Source: Sideroxydans lithotrophicus ES-1 (lineage in GTDB: Bacteria; Pseudomonadota; Gammaproteobacteria; Burkholderiales; Gallionellaceae). Taken from it: a stretch of DNA of 64,000 nucleotides. Shown here in pieces: positions 18,280-26,784 of the stretch (positions within the stretch are counted from its first letter, which is position 1; each line of letters starts with the position of its first letter). Made by a program: the position numbers and the translations under genes. The DNA is taken from the NCBI RefSeq assembly GCF_000025705.1, contig NC_013959.1, positions 859,063 through 923,062 on the forward strand. The letters run 5' to 3'. The notes below the pieces were generated by a model, which did no database searches, was not told where the DNA came from, and worked only from the letters and a program-made list of their open reading frames with translations.

Positions 18280-18888
18280 CTAGTTCCTGGCAGCCTTGAA
18301 TTCGCTGCTTTCGATAAGGCCGCAGAAGATGTCCATCAGCTCCGGGTCGTGTTTCTTTCCATTCTCCTGCTGCAATATGCCCATGATGTCCGGATGAGCC
18401 CGGGAACGGTGATATGACCTGGTCACGGCCATCGCGTCATAACTGTCTGCGATGGAGATGATGCGAGCGCATATCGGGATATCTTCTCCTGCCAGACCAT
18501 CCGGATAGCCCGTTCCGTCGAAGTGTTCGTGATGGTGGCGAATGACATCCGCCGCAAGCTGCGAACCTTCCAGTTCGGTTGCCGCCATGATCCTCTCGCC
18601 GATCTCGGAATGGCTCTGCATGACTTTCCATTCGGCATCGTCAAATTGTGCCGGCTTCAGCAGAATGCGGTCAGGGATGCCGATCTTGCCGATGTCGTGG
18701 AACGAGGCGGCGACCTGAAGCGCTTTCAGCTGGACTTTGGACAGGCCGCGAGCTTTACCGATAGCCAGGGAGATATCCTGCACGCGTTCAGAATGAAGTT
18801 GTGTCAGCATATCGCGGTAACCCAGTGCAACCGACAATACCTTGGTGTAGGTGGACAGTGTGTGAAGCGCATCGTCTCGATTTTCCAT
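18280..18888 (-). CDS. HD-GYP domain cyclic-di-GMP phosphodiesterase
   Basis: 202 residues from the ATG at 18888 (GAAGGAG upstream). The HD signature is FHDIGKIGIPD (~76-86), and the extended motif HHHEHFDGTGYPDGLAGEDIP carries the GYP part. The metal ligands appear intact, so hydrolysis of c-di-GMP is likely. It has no receiver or sensor domain, so it would be a stand-alone cytosolic enzyme. It converges on the end of the nif transcript, with only about 10 bases between the stops. Confidence 0.92.
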   Translation of the reverse strand: MENRDDALHTLSTYTKVLSVALGYRDMLTQLHSERVQDISLAIGKARGLSKVQLKALQVAASFHDIGKIGIPDRILLKPAQFDDAEWKVMQSHSEIGERIMAATELEGSQLAADVIRHHHEHFDGTGYPDGLAGEDIPICARIISIADSYDAMAVTRSYHRSRAHPDIMGILQQENGKKHDPELMDIFCGLIESSEFKAARN

Positions 18889-18937
18889 GATGTCTCCTTC
18901 TAAGAAAGTCTTCCACATCGATGGTTTGAAGTTGATC

Positions 18938-19624
18938 CTATAATTTTCGCACCAGCGTCAGTCCATCCGCAATTGGAAGCATGGTCTCGTCGACGCGGGG
19001 GTCGTTCCTGATTTTCAGGTTCAATTTTCGCATCGCATCGATATCTGCAGCGTTCATTCTGGACCCGGGCTCGGCATCCGGCAAGCTGCCTTCCACCACT
19101 CTCCCGAACAGCAATACATTGTCGATCGCGATCACGCCGCCGGGGCGCAACAAGCTTAACGATCTTTCGTAATACTCGTCGTAGCTGGCTTTGTCGGCAT
19201 CGATGAAAATAAAATCGAAACTGTTCGCTTCGCCCGACTTGATCAGCGCATCCAGGGTGCGCACCGCCTTGCCGAAACGGAAGTCGATCTTGTGTTCCAC
19301 GCCGGCTTCCTTCCAGTATCTCCTGCCGATGCCGACCCATTCTTCGTTGATGTCGCACGCGACGAGCTTGCCGTCATCGGGCAGGGCCATGGCAACGGTT
19401 AGAGCGCTGTAGCCGGTATAAGTGCCGATCTCCAGCGCCTTTCTTACGCCCAATGCCTTCACCAGGAATGACATGAACTGGCCCTGCTCCGGCGGGATCT
19501 GCATGATGGCGTGCGGGTCGCGAGACGTTTCCTCGCGCAGACGCTTCAGGATCTCCGGTTCGCGCAGCGATGCAAGCAGGTATTCATGCACGCCCTCTGA
19601 AAACTGTATCTCTGCCTTTTGCAT
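18938..19624 (-). CDS. Class I SAM-dependent O-methyltransferase
   Basis: 228 residues. The SAM-binding glycine region is ALEIGTYTGYSALTVAMALP (~64-83), followed by LVACDINEEWVGIGRRYW. DFIFIDADKASYDEYYE is the metal/catalytic Asp segment. GGVIAIDNVLLFGRV is typical of the caffeoyl-CoA O-methyltransferase family. In bacteria such enzymes methylate small catechols or unknown acceptors. It lies four bases after the end of the peptidase frame, so it is probably cotranscribed with it. Confidence 0.92.
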   Translation of the reverse strand: MQKAEIQFSEGVHEYLLASLREPEILKRLREETSRDPHAIMQIPPEQGQFMSFLVKALGVRKALEIGTYTGYSALTVAMALPDDGKLVACDINEEWVGIGRRYWKEAGVEHKIDFRFGKAVRTLDALIKSGEANSFDFIFIDADKASYDEYYERSLSLLRPGGVIAIDNVLLFGRVVEGSLPDAEPGSRMNAADIDAMRKLNLKIRNDPRVDETMLPIADGLTLVRKL

Positions 19625-19628
19625 AAGG

Positions 19629-20701
19629 TCACTGCGCCTGAGTCATCCGCAGCCAGGCGGCGTTGAACGTGGGCGGGATCGCGCCTGCCGTCATTTCCGG
19701 GCGGCTGCCTATCGGACAGTCGGCACCGTTGAGCTGGTCGAACCATTCCTTGAAGCGCAACATGCTGGCAGGATTCATCACGCAGGCCTTCTGGCCGAAT
19801 GGATGGCCGAACTGGAACAGCAGATGCCCGATCTCATGCGCCAGATACGCACCGGCCAATTCTGCCGCATCCGCCCGGGAATATTGTTCGCCTCCGCGTA
19901 ACAGCATCGTTTGTCCGGAATTGTCCAGAAACGGGAACGTGCTCATGAAGACATACGAGCCATATTTGCTGTCGCGGTTGTATGTGGTCGTACCGACTGT
20001 GACGCCGCCGCGGATGGCGGAATGGATGTCGACGCCATAATATTCCGCGCTCGCGATCAACTGATTGGTGATCACCAGGTCATAGGGCAGCTTGCCATAA
20101 CCCAGGGTGTCCCAGTAGACCCATTCGTTGTATGGCGAGGCATCGAGCACAGAGGCGCCATCTGCCGCCTTGATCGCTCGCCATTGCTGCAGCCGTTCCA
20201 GCATGACGTTTGCTAGCAGTTCCGAAAACTCCTGCAGGTCTTTGGGGTGTGCATCCGCCGGCAGGTAGGGCGCGGCAAAGGCGAGCGCATCGGCCAGCTT
20301 CGTTTTGCGCTGGGTGAGCGTCTCGTTGATGCCTGCGGCAAGTTTTTTCCTGTCACCGGTACCCGCTTGAAGTCGAATATGGAAGCCATGCGCTCTTTCA
20401 TGATGGCTGGCGGGATCAGCGCGAACAACTGATCGATGTTCATTTCCGGAACGTCGGTGAACTCGATATTGACGCCGAAGTTCTTCCACACGGTCAGCTG
20501 GGCGGATGCCAGAACGATCTTCAGATAGTCCGGGGACAGTTGCGGCAAGCGCGGGTTGGTGGCATGCACCACGCGGATCACGACGGTGGAGCCGGGTTTG
20601 ATCGGCGCTACAGACGACTTTTTCCATTCGTTAACGTCACCATCACCCTTGCAGCCCAGGAGCAACAAAGCCATTCCGACGCTGAGGCATTTTTTTAGCA
20701 A
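19629..20701 (-). pseudogene. Lipoprotein metallopeptidase-like gene split by a -1 frameshift
   Basis: Two overlapping minus-strand frames make one protein. The first, from a TTG at 20701, gives MLKKCLSVGMALLLLGCKG, a lipoprotein signal with lipobox LLGC, and continues to about 20342. The second frame carries the rest, including AHEIGHLLFQFGHP, a zinc-peptidase HExxH motif. The switch falls at 20348-20342, which reads A-AAA-AAC, a classical -1 slippery heptamer. The gene is therefore either a one-base (A) deletion mutant, a sequencing error, or a programmed frameshift. Residues TGK before and LAAGINETL after join smoothly. The family is not named. Confidence 0.65.
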
Positions 20702-20732
20702 GGCTCTTCTCTCGCAAAGCAGGGTTGAGCTG

Positions 20733-20882
20733 TCACAGCCCCAGGATGAGCAGCGCACCGGCGATGGTGGCAATGACCGCCATCGCGACGCCCATACCCG
20801 AGAAACTTAAATGCAGCAGGTGGGCCAGTCCGCTGACGAAGAGCCAGATACCCAGTAACAGCGATCCGAAACTTCTTTTCAT
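20733..20882 (-). CDS. 49-residue two-helix membrane protein
   Basis: Begins MKRSFGSLLLGIWLFVSG and ends IAGALLILGL, with two hydrophobic segments separated by a short His-containing loop (LAHLLHLSFSG). TAAGGA lies nine bases upstream of the ATG, a good site. It sits 31 bases upstream of the frameshifted lipoprotein gene, on the same strand, so they may share a transcript. Similar tiny membrane proteins are common and uncharacterised. Confidence 0.65.
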   Translation of the reverse strand: MKRSFGSLLLGIWLFVSGLAHLLHLSFSGMGVAMAVIATIAGALLILGL

Positions 20883-21213
20883 TATTGCGATTCCTTATTG
20901 CTTGAAATTGACGAGATGATTTTAGCTGCGGGTTATGGCAAGCCTGGAGGCAGTGTAGCGGTGTGAGGTTGTTGACGCTATAGCAGATATGCATACAGGC
21001 CTGCCTTTTGTGGGTGAACCCCTGAAATTTTCAGCAAATCCAGATGGGGCTATGTGTGTCTGCTTCGTGCCCCCTTTTGCGACATTGCGGCCCAACAATA
21101 TCTTGCGCGAAACCGGACACTATTGGAGGGCTGCAGATAACCCGAAGCTGCCGTTCGAGGTTCCCGATACCGGACACTCAACATTAAGTTTCAAGTAGTT
21201 TACAAACGGGGCG
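20883..21213. other. Intergenic region, no gene recognised
   Basis: About 330 bases between two minus-strand genes. A 69-codon plus-strand frame exists (20989-21198), but it has no ribosome binding site and an unconvincing composition. ACCGGACACT and ACCGGACACTC occur twice, 60 bases apart, as a short direct repeat. Confidence 0.4.
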
Positions 21214-22983
21214 TTATTTAATTACTGAACGAACCCACTCTTTCCCAGGTACTTGCCCAAGCGCACCCTGCACAACCCCTAGCCTCCCTTTAGCTCGGGA
21301 AAACGGTTTGAAACTCATTTCGTTATTTTTAAGCCACTTATACGCGTTCTCAACTCCATCCACGCGACTGAAGGCAGCCATAAGCGGCTGAACTGCCCGA
21401 GCTTGTAAGTTATCCGAATCAATTTTTTTGGCCAAATCTAACCAAGTCAAAATAACCGTGCGTTGTGGTGATTCTGCGGCAGCAGCCATAACAATGGTAG
21501 ATTGGATATAACCGTTAGGAATTTCAGCGAATATATTCTGAGCTTTCTGATATTCGCCAACTCGTGCTTCAGAAATTGCAAGTGCCTCAAGGGCATTTTG
21601 GTAGTGCGGGGAAAAATGATCATTAGCGGGAAAGGAATCCAAAACACGTTGGGCACTACTAAAATCTAGTTGAAGCGCCCGAACAGTAGCGATTTCTGCA
21701 ATCATAAATTCTGCTTCAGCCATCGGTTTTTTGGTCAATTGCAGAGCAGTATCTGTATCGCCGTTCTCCGCATAAGCTCTGGCAAGGTTTAGCCAATCCA
21801 GCCAGCAGCTTCTATCTTCCGCAGTGTCATGGCAACTTTCTGCAACCCTCATTGCAGAACTGAGTACACTTTTTGAAAATTCTCGGTCTTTTGAGACCTT
21901 GGCAATCCTTGAATAAGTCTGGATGCGAGTTAGGGGTGTACCAATCTTTTCCACAGCATTCATGGCATCTGTTAAAGTTCCGGACTTGGCGTATGTATAT
22001 GCTAATTCTCTCCAAAACCAATCAGAAGCAGATGTATCTTCTTCATCCGGAGTCTGCGATAAAACATAGTCAAGTATGGGTCGAGACTCCTCAAACCGTC
22101 CTTGGCGAGCCATTTCCTGAATTACTAGCAGACGTGCATTTGTAGAAATTGGAAGGTTAGACTTTGGATCAGCTTCAGCAATTGCATTAGTTAGATATCC
22201 ATATTCAATTTCGAAAACTATAAGGTCATCCAAAAGGTAGTATTCGGTTTTTTTAGCGATGTCCTTCGCACTTTTAAAATCACCAGTTCGGACGAAAGAT
22301 CGAATAATTCCTCTGGCCGCGTTTGATCTCTCATTTTCTAACGTTAATGTTTGGAATAAATTAATAGCACGAGAGGTATTGTTTTGGGATGCATACTCAA
22401 TCGCCATTCTTGCAATTACGTTCTCTTTATTGACCTTATCTTTATCTGTTGACGTCCTCATCTGGCCTAGCAATTTCGCTGCGTCCAAATAGCACTTAGC
22501 TGATGCCAGTGCAACTGTAAGATCAGGAATTAAAGTTGTATACCCTGTTCGAACATTGTCCGAATCGCCTCCATTATCGAAATCTTTCAAGCCAGTTGCG
22601 GGTATGCTTCTGGCTAAGTCCACGGATTCGTTAAGAATTAATCGAAGCTGTTGGTTGCATTGTGAGGGAACATCTGTAATCGGGGTGGCCGTCAGATCAT
22701 GAATTCGATCCTGATAGGACTTGTTCATGCATGACGTATCTTGGCAAGCATTCCGAACTTTTTTTAGCCATTGTCGTTGCTCGTCGATTACTTTCTGTTT
22801 GCTATCGCTTTGCTCAAGTGCTTTTTGGTATGCCATCTTCAAGGCATCATCCAACTTGGACAAATCATGATCGCTACATATCAGTTTCTCTACCTTTGAT
22901 GACGACTGACGGCAATCAAAACTTGCAGCTTGTGCCGTGAGCATTAGAAGCCATCCTAGAGCAACCCATACTATTCGCCTCAT
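21214..22983 (-). CDS. Exported LprI-domain protein with TPR-like repeats
   Basis: 589 residues. A signal peptide (1-19) is followed by an LprI/lysozyme-inhibitor-like domain (~20-95): FDCRQSSSKVEKLICSDHDLSKLDDALKMAY, then QRQWLKKVRNAC and DTSCMN, whose cysteines match the family. The remainder is a helical repeat solenoid with TPR/SEL-like helices, such as ARAYAENGDTDTALQL and LARQGRFEESRPILDYV-type units. It is likely periplasmic, with a scaffold or inhibitor role. DNA here is clearly AT-richer and uses more A/T-ending codons than its neighbours, which suggests acquisition by transfer. It is a single-gene unit. Confidence 0.75.
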   Translation of the reverse strand: MRRIVWVALGWLLMLTAQAASFDCRQSSSKVEKLICSDHDLSKLDDALKMAYQKALEQSDSKQKVIDEQRQWLKKVRNACQDTSCMNKSYQDRIHDLTATPITDVPSQCNQQLRLILNESVDLARSIPATGLKDFDNGGDSDNVRTGYTTLIPDLTVALASAKCYLDAAKLLGQMRTSTDKDKVNKENVIARMAIEYASQNNTSRAINLFQTLTLENERSNAARGIIRSFVRTGDFKSAKDIAKKTEYYLLDDLIVFEIEYGYLTNAIAEADPKSNLPISTNARLLVIQEMARQGRFEESRPILDYVLSQTPDEEDTSASDWFWRELAYTYAKSGTLTDAMNAVEKIGTPLTRIQTYSRIAKVSKDREFSKSVLSSAMRVAESCHDTAEDRSCWLDWLNLARAYAENGDTDTALQLTKKPMAEAEFMIAEIATVRALQLDFSSAQRVLDSFPANDHFSPHYQNALEALAISEARVGEYQKAQNIFAEIPNGYIQSTIVMAAAAESPQRTVILTWLDLAKKIDSDNLQARAVQPLMAAFSRVDGVENAYKWLKNNEMSFKPFSRAKGRLGVVQGALGQVPGKEWVRSVIK

Positions 22984-23302
22984 ACTGCCCCTTTTTTAGT
23001 GCTGAAACTCATAATTGAAAGGCACCCTCGAACTTCCGCTATTGGCCGACAGCGGAAATCTGCTCGCCAGTATTCACTGCCGCAAAGCTGCCATTCGTGA
23101 CTGGCGGTAACTGGGACAAAGCCGACTTTTCATACAGGCTAAAAGCCAAGCGCTTTTCCCCTTATTTTCAAACGCCGCCGTTTTCAGCCCGCACCGTACC
23201 TGCGTCCACTTATCCGGTCAATATGCCAAACGGCCTATATACCTTTCACAACCTGCCAGTCAGCTTGTTATCATGGCAGCCATGTTCAGTCAGGAGTTGA
23301 AG
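22984..23302. other. Intergenic region with inverted repeat and shared motif
   Basis: About 320 bases upstream of modA1 and of the LprI gene, without a convincing gene. It holds a small inverted repeat (TTCCGCT ... AGCGGAA near 23034-23057). At 23222-23240 it holds TGCCAAACGGCCTATAT, nearly identical to a site at 3953. The second may be part of the modA1 promoter. Confidence 0.45.
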
Positions 23303-24067
23303 ATGCAGATTCCATTGCGCGGCCTTGTTGTCACCATGCTGTTGCTGTGCGGGCTGGTGAGTTCTCCGGTGTGGGCGGGCGAGGTCAAGGTTGCGGTGAC
23401 GGCGGATTTCGCTGCGCCGATGGAGAAGCTGGCGCCGCTGTTCCAGAAGGAAAGCGGACACACGGTGAAATTCAGCTCGGGCGCCAGCGGCGTGTTGTAT
23501 GCGCAGATCAAGAAAGGTGCGCCGTTCGATGTGTTCCTCTCGGCCGACGAGGAGTTGCCGAAACAGTTGTTGCAGGACGGGCTGGCAGTTGGCGGTTCGC
23601 GCTTCATCTATGCCACGGGCAGGCTGGTGTTGTGGAGTGCACAGCCCGGTCTGGTGGATGAGAAAGGCGCGGTGCTCAACAAGGGCAATTTCAGCACGCT
23701 GGCGATGCCCAATCCCAGGACCTCGCCCTATGGGACGGCGGTGAAAGAGACGCTGACGAAGCTGATCATGTGGAATGCGATGCAGGGCAAGCTGGACCGG
23801 CGCGACGATGTCGCAGTCGCCTACCAGTTGGCGGCGACAGAGCGGGCCGATCTGGCCTTCATCGCGCTGTCGCAGGTCATGCGCGACGGCAAGGTGACTG
23901 CCGGTTCCTGGTGGCTGGTGCCGCCCGAATTGCACAATCCCATCCACCAGAGCGCGGTGCTGTTGTCCGGTGCCAAGGATCCGGCTGCGGCAAAAGCCTT
24001 CCTCACGTTTTTGAAAAGCGAGAAAGCCAGGAAGGTGATGCGCGGGTTCGGCTACGAATCGCCTTAG
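23303..24067 (+). CDS. modA: Molybdate ABC transporter substrate-binding protein, first copy
   Basis: 254 residues from the ATG at 23303, with AGGAG seven bases upstream. A signal peptide ends near SSPVWAG. The mature ModA fold shows VKVAVTADFAAPMEKLAPLFQKESGHTVKFSSGASG (oxyanion-binding Ser residues), GAPFDVFLSADEELPKQL, and NPRTSPYGTAVKETL with the family's Tyr. It is periplasmic and would deliver molybdate or tungstate to a ModBC importer. It is separated from modE by a terminator and an operator, unlike the second modA, which is in the modBC operon. The two copies resemble each other closely in motif order. Confidence 0.92.
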   Translation: MQIPLRGLVVTMLLLCGLVSSPVWAGEVKVAVTADFAAPMEKLAPLFQKESGHTVKFSSGASGVLYAQIKKGAPFDVFLSADEELPKQLLQDGLAVGGSRFIYATGRLVLWSAQPGLVDEKGAVLNKGNFSTLAMPNPRTSPYGTAVKETLTKLIMWNAMQGKLDRRDDVAVAYQLAATERADLAFIALSQVMRDGKVTAGSWWLVPPELHNPIHQSAVLLSGAKDPAAAKAFLTFLKSEKARKVMRGFGYESP

Positions 24068-24097
24068 ACGGTATTCAAAATATTCCAGTTACTTATG

Positions 24098-24128
24098 AGA
24101 ACGGGCACTTCGGTGCCCGTTCTGTTTT
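24098..24128 (+). terminator. Rho-independent terminator after modA1
   Basis: GAACGGGCAC, loop TTCG, GTGCCCGTTC: a ten-pair stem with a stable tetraloop and an A-T extension, followed by TGTTTT. It ends the modA1 transcript. Confidence 0.9.
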
Positions 24129-24155
24129 GCTGCAACTTCATCCATGGTTTGAAAG

Positions 24156-24179
24156 CGTTATAACTTTTACGTTGTAACG
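24156..24179. promoter_or_regulatory. ModE-binding site, distal
   Basis: CGTTATAAC-N6-GTTGTAACG, an imperfect inverted repeat with the CGTTAT start expected of ModE operators. It lies in the intergenic region upstream of modE. Confidence 0.65.
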
Positions 24180-24313
24180 AATATGCCAAATTGTTCTGCT
24201 TGGCACAAAGCAGTCTGTTTAAAGTGCCCGTTTTGAATATCCCAAGATGCATCCAGTTCCAATATCCACGCGGTATTGCAGCCAGTTTCGCCCGCCGTGG
24301 CATCGCTTTTGCT

Positions 24314-24337
24314 CGTTATGTCGCATGAGTGATAACG
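24314..24337. promoter_or_regulatory. ModE-binding site, proximal
   Basis: CGTTATGTC-N6-GTGATAACG, with the same 9-6-9 geometry as the site 158 bases upstream. It sits immediately before the modE ribosome binding site (GAGGAC), so binding there would block transcription of modE-modA2-modBC. Confidence 0.6.
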
Positions 24338-24349
24338 CGTGAGGACATC

Positions 24350-25156
24350 ATGACTCAATCCGTAATGGAAAAGACCGAACCGGGTGTCGTGCCCAGACTG
24401 AAACTTGCCAAGGGGCGGCGCTGGGATCATCTGGAACTGCTGGAGCGCATCGATGCGACCGGCTCGATCTCGGCGGCAGCAAGCGCCATGGGCATGAGCT
24501 ACAAGGCGGCCTGGGAGGCGGTCGAGGCGATCAACAATCTTTCCGAGCAACCGCTGGTCGAGCGCAAGACCGGCGGACAGAAAGGCGGCGGGACGACGCT
24601 CACCACCTATGGTCGCAGGGTGGTGGGGGCTTACCGGCGCCTGGAACAAGAGCGCGAGCAGGTGCTGAAACAACTGGCGGAGGTGATGGACGATTTTGAC
24701 AAGTACTACCATTTGATAAGGAGATTCGATATGAAGACGAGTGCGCGCAACCAGTTCCTGGGCGCGGTGAAGAGCATCAAGTCGGGGGCGATCAACGCCG
24801 AGGTGGTGCTGGATATCGGCGGCGGAGACACGCTGGCCGCGGTGATCACCAACGAGAGTGTGGAACATCTCGGCTTGAAGGTCGGCACCGAGGCATACGC
24901 GATGATCAAGGCACCATGGGTGATCGTGACCACTTCCGATGGTTTCAAGACCAGCGCGCGCAACGAGCTGCGCGGCAAGGTGGTGCGCTGTCAGGAAGGC
25001 GCGATCAACGGCGAGGTCATCATCGAACTGGCCGGCGGCAAGACCGTGGCGGCCATCGTGACCAACGACAGCATCAAGTCGCTGGGGCTCAAGGAAGGTG
25101 TAAAGGCATGTGCGCTGATCAAGGCATCGCACATCATTCTGGCAGTCAATGCATAA
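24350..25156 (+). CDS. modE: Molybdate-responsive transcriptional regulator
   Basis: 268 residues from the ATG at 24350 (GAGGAC upstream). The N-terminal winged helix has LLERIDATGSISAAASAMGMSYKAAWEAVEAINN (~30-63), the typical ModE HTH. Two molybdate-binding TOBE/Mop repeats follow at ~130-195 and ~203-265 (TSARNQFLGAVKSIKSGAINAEVVLDI and TSARNELRGKVVRCQEGAINGEVII). When loaded with molybdate, ModE dimers repress mod operons and may affect nif or other Mo genes. Two matching operators lie just upstream, indicating autoregulation. Confidence 0.95.
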   Translation: MTQSVMEKTEPGVVPRLKLAKGRRWDHLELLERIDATGSISAAASAMGMSYKAAWEAVEAINNLSEQPLVERKTGGQKGGGTTLTTYGRRVVGAYRRLEQEREQVLKQLAEVMDDFDKYYHLIRRFDMKTSARNQFLGAVKSIKSGAINAEVVLDIGGGDTLAAVITNESVEHLGLKVGTEAYAMIKAPWVIVTTSDGFKTSARNELRGKVVRCQEGAINGEVIIELAGGKTVAAIVTNDSIKSLGLKEGVKACALIKASHIILAVNA

Positions 25157-25177
25157 TATATGGATAAGGAGAGAAAA

Positions 25178-25945
25178 ATGGCATCGCGTAAAAATTCATT
25201 ATTGGTTCTGGTTGGCGTGCTGCTGCTCGGCACGATGGTGCGCTCGGTGAGCGCAGGGGAAGTGAATGCGGCAGTGGCGGCCAACTTCACCGCGCCGATG
25301 CAGCAGATCGCTGCACTGTTTGAAAAAGAGAGCGGCAACACGGTGAAGCTCAGCTTCGGGTCGAGCGGCAAGTTCACTGCGCAGATCAAGGAGGGGGCGC
25401 CGTTCGACGTGTTCCTGGCTGCCGACGTGAAGAACCCCAAGCTGCTGGAAGAAGAAGGCCTGGCCGTCAAGGGGACGCGTTTCGTGTACGCGCTGGGAAA
25501 ACTGGTGCTGTGGAGTGCCAAGCCGGGTTTTGTGGATGACAAGGGCGCCGTGCTGGGCAAAGGTGACTTCAACAAGATCGCCTATGCCGACCCCAAGCTG
25601 GCGCCTTACGGCCTGGCTGCCAAGGAGACACTGGAAGCGATGGGGTTGTGGGACAAGGTGCAAGGCAAGCTGGTGACGGGCGAGAGCATCGCGCAGACCT
25701 ACCAGTTCGCTGCGACTGGAAATGCCGAGATGGCTTTCGTCGCCTTGTCGCAGATCACCAAGGACGGCAAGATAACAGGAGGATCCTGGTGGCTGGTGCC
25801 CGCGGACAAATACAATCCGATAGAGCAAAGTGCGGTGCAATTGACCGCTGCAAAAGACAAGGCTGCGGCAAAAGCGTTCCTCGCTTACCTGAAGAGCGAC
25901 AAGGCAGTGGCGGTCATCCGCAGCTTTGGATATGAGCTGCCGTGA
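25178..25945 (+). CDS. modA: Molybdate ABC transporter substrate-binding protein, second copy
   Basis: 255 residues from the ATG at 25178, set by TAAGGAG directly upstream. The frame opens six codons earlier. The signal peptide ends near VRSVSAGE. The mature part has VNAAVAANFTAPMQQIAALFEKESGNTVKLSFGSSG, GAPFDVFLAADVKNPKLL and ADPKLAPYGLAAKETL, the ModA oxyanion site. It lies 21 bases after modE and is followed by modB across a palindromic repeat, so it is the modBC partner. It is a paralogue of the modA at 23303. Confidence 0.94.
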   Translation: MASRKNSLLVLVGVLLLGTMVRSVSAGEVNAAVAANFTAPMQQIAALFEKESGNTVKLSFGSSGKFTAQIKEGAPFDVFLAADVKNPKLLEEEGLAVKGTRFVYALGKLVLWSAKPGFVDDKGAVLGKGDFNKIAYADPKLAPYGLAAKETLEAMGLWDKVQGKLVTGESIAQTYQFAATGNAEMAFVALSQITKDGKITGGSWWLVPADKYNPIEQSAVQLTAAKDKAAAKAFLAYLKSDKAVAVIRSFGYELP

Positions 25946-25955
25946 TTCGATTTTT

Positions 25956-26076
25956 CGTCATTCCGGCGCAGGCCGGAATCCAGCGAAATAAGCACTTCAT
26001 GCAGTGCAAAATCTTGATGTTGACCCGCAACGCGGGATGTTAAATCAACTGGATTCCGGCCTGCGCCGGAATGACG
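25956..26076. repeat. Facing pair of 28-base REP-like palindromes
   Basis: A 28-base unit (CGTCATTCCGGCGCAGGCC... at 25956-25983) and its exact reverse complement (26049-26076) flank a 65-base core. The same pair recurs between nifE and nifN at 31893-32013 with a different core. Confidence 0.9.
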
Positions 26077-26091
26077 GTGTCTTAGAGGGAA

Positions 26092-26784
26092 ATGATGGAA
26101 AGCGGAATGACTCCTGACGACCTGCAAGCCATCTGGCTGACGCTCAAGCTGGCGAGCGTCACCACCGTATTGCTGTTGCTGATCGTCACGCCGCTGTCGT
26201 GGTGGCTGGCACACACCAGGAAATGGTACCGGGGGCCGGTGGCGGCAGTGGTGGCATTGCCGCTGGTGTTGCCGCCGTCGGTGCTGGGATTCTATCTGCT
26301 GTTGTTGCTGGGACCGCACGGCCCGGTCGGCAAATTCACCGAAGCTTTGCATCTGGGCACATTGCCGTTCACTTTCGCCGGCCTGGTGGTGGGCTCGGTG
26401 CTGTTCTCGATGCCCTTTGCGGTGCAGCCGATCCAGAACGCATTCGAGGCGATGGGCAGGCGTCCGCTGGAAGTGGCTGCCACCCTGCGTGCCGGCACTT
26501 GGGATCGCTTCTTCAGCGTGGCAGTGCCGCTGGCACGTCCCGGTTTCCTTACCGCGATCATCCTTGCGTTCGCACATACGGTCGGTGAATTCGGCGTGGT
26601 GCTGATGCTGGGCGGCAATATCCAGGGCGAGACGCGTGTACTCTCCGTCGCTGTCTATAACCATGTCGAGGCGATCGAGTACGGTGCCGCGCACTGGCTG
26701 GCAGGTGGCATGGTGCTGTTCTCGTTCGTGGTGCTGCTCGGTTTGTATCTCGCCGGAGGGAAGTCCTGGAAGGTGACGCGATGA
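26092..26784 (+). CDS. modB: Molybdate ABC transporter permease
   Basis: 230 residues with five to six transmembrane helices. The cytoplasmic coupling loop [35 protein letters not shown] (~118-152) carries the EAA motif that contacts ModC. The sequence opens [21 protein letters not shown] double ATG at 26092/26095 follows GAGGG. It is the inner-membrane channel for molybdate. The start of modC overlaps its stop by four bases (ATGA). Confidence 0.95.
   Translation: MMESGMTPDDLQAIWLTLKLASVTTVLLLLIVTPLSWWLAHTRKWYRGPVAAVVALPLVLPPSVLGFYLLLLLGPHGPVGKFTEALHLGTLPFTFAGLVVGSVLFSMPFAVQPIQNAFEAMGRRPLEVAATLRAGTWDRFFSVAVPLARPGFLTAIILAFAHTVGEFGVVLMLGGNIQGETRVLSVAVYNHVEAIEYGAAHWLAGGMVLFSFVVLLGLYLAGGKSWKVTR

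Noticed and set aside
20989-21198. 69-codon plus-strand frame in the gap before the LprI gene
   Set aside because: No ribosome binding site, no protein-like composition, and no neighbour on that strand.
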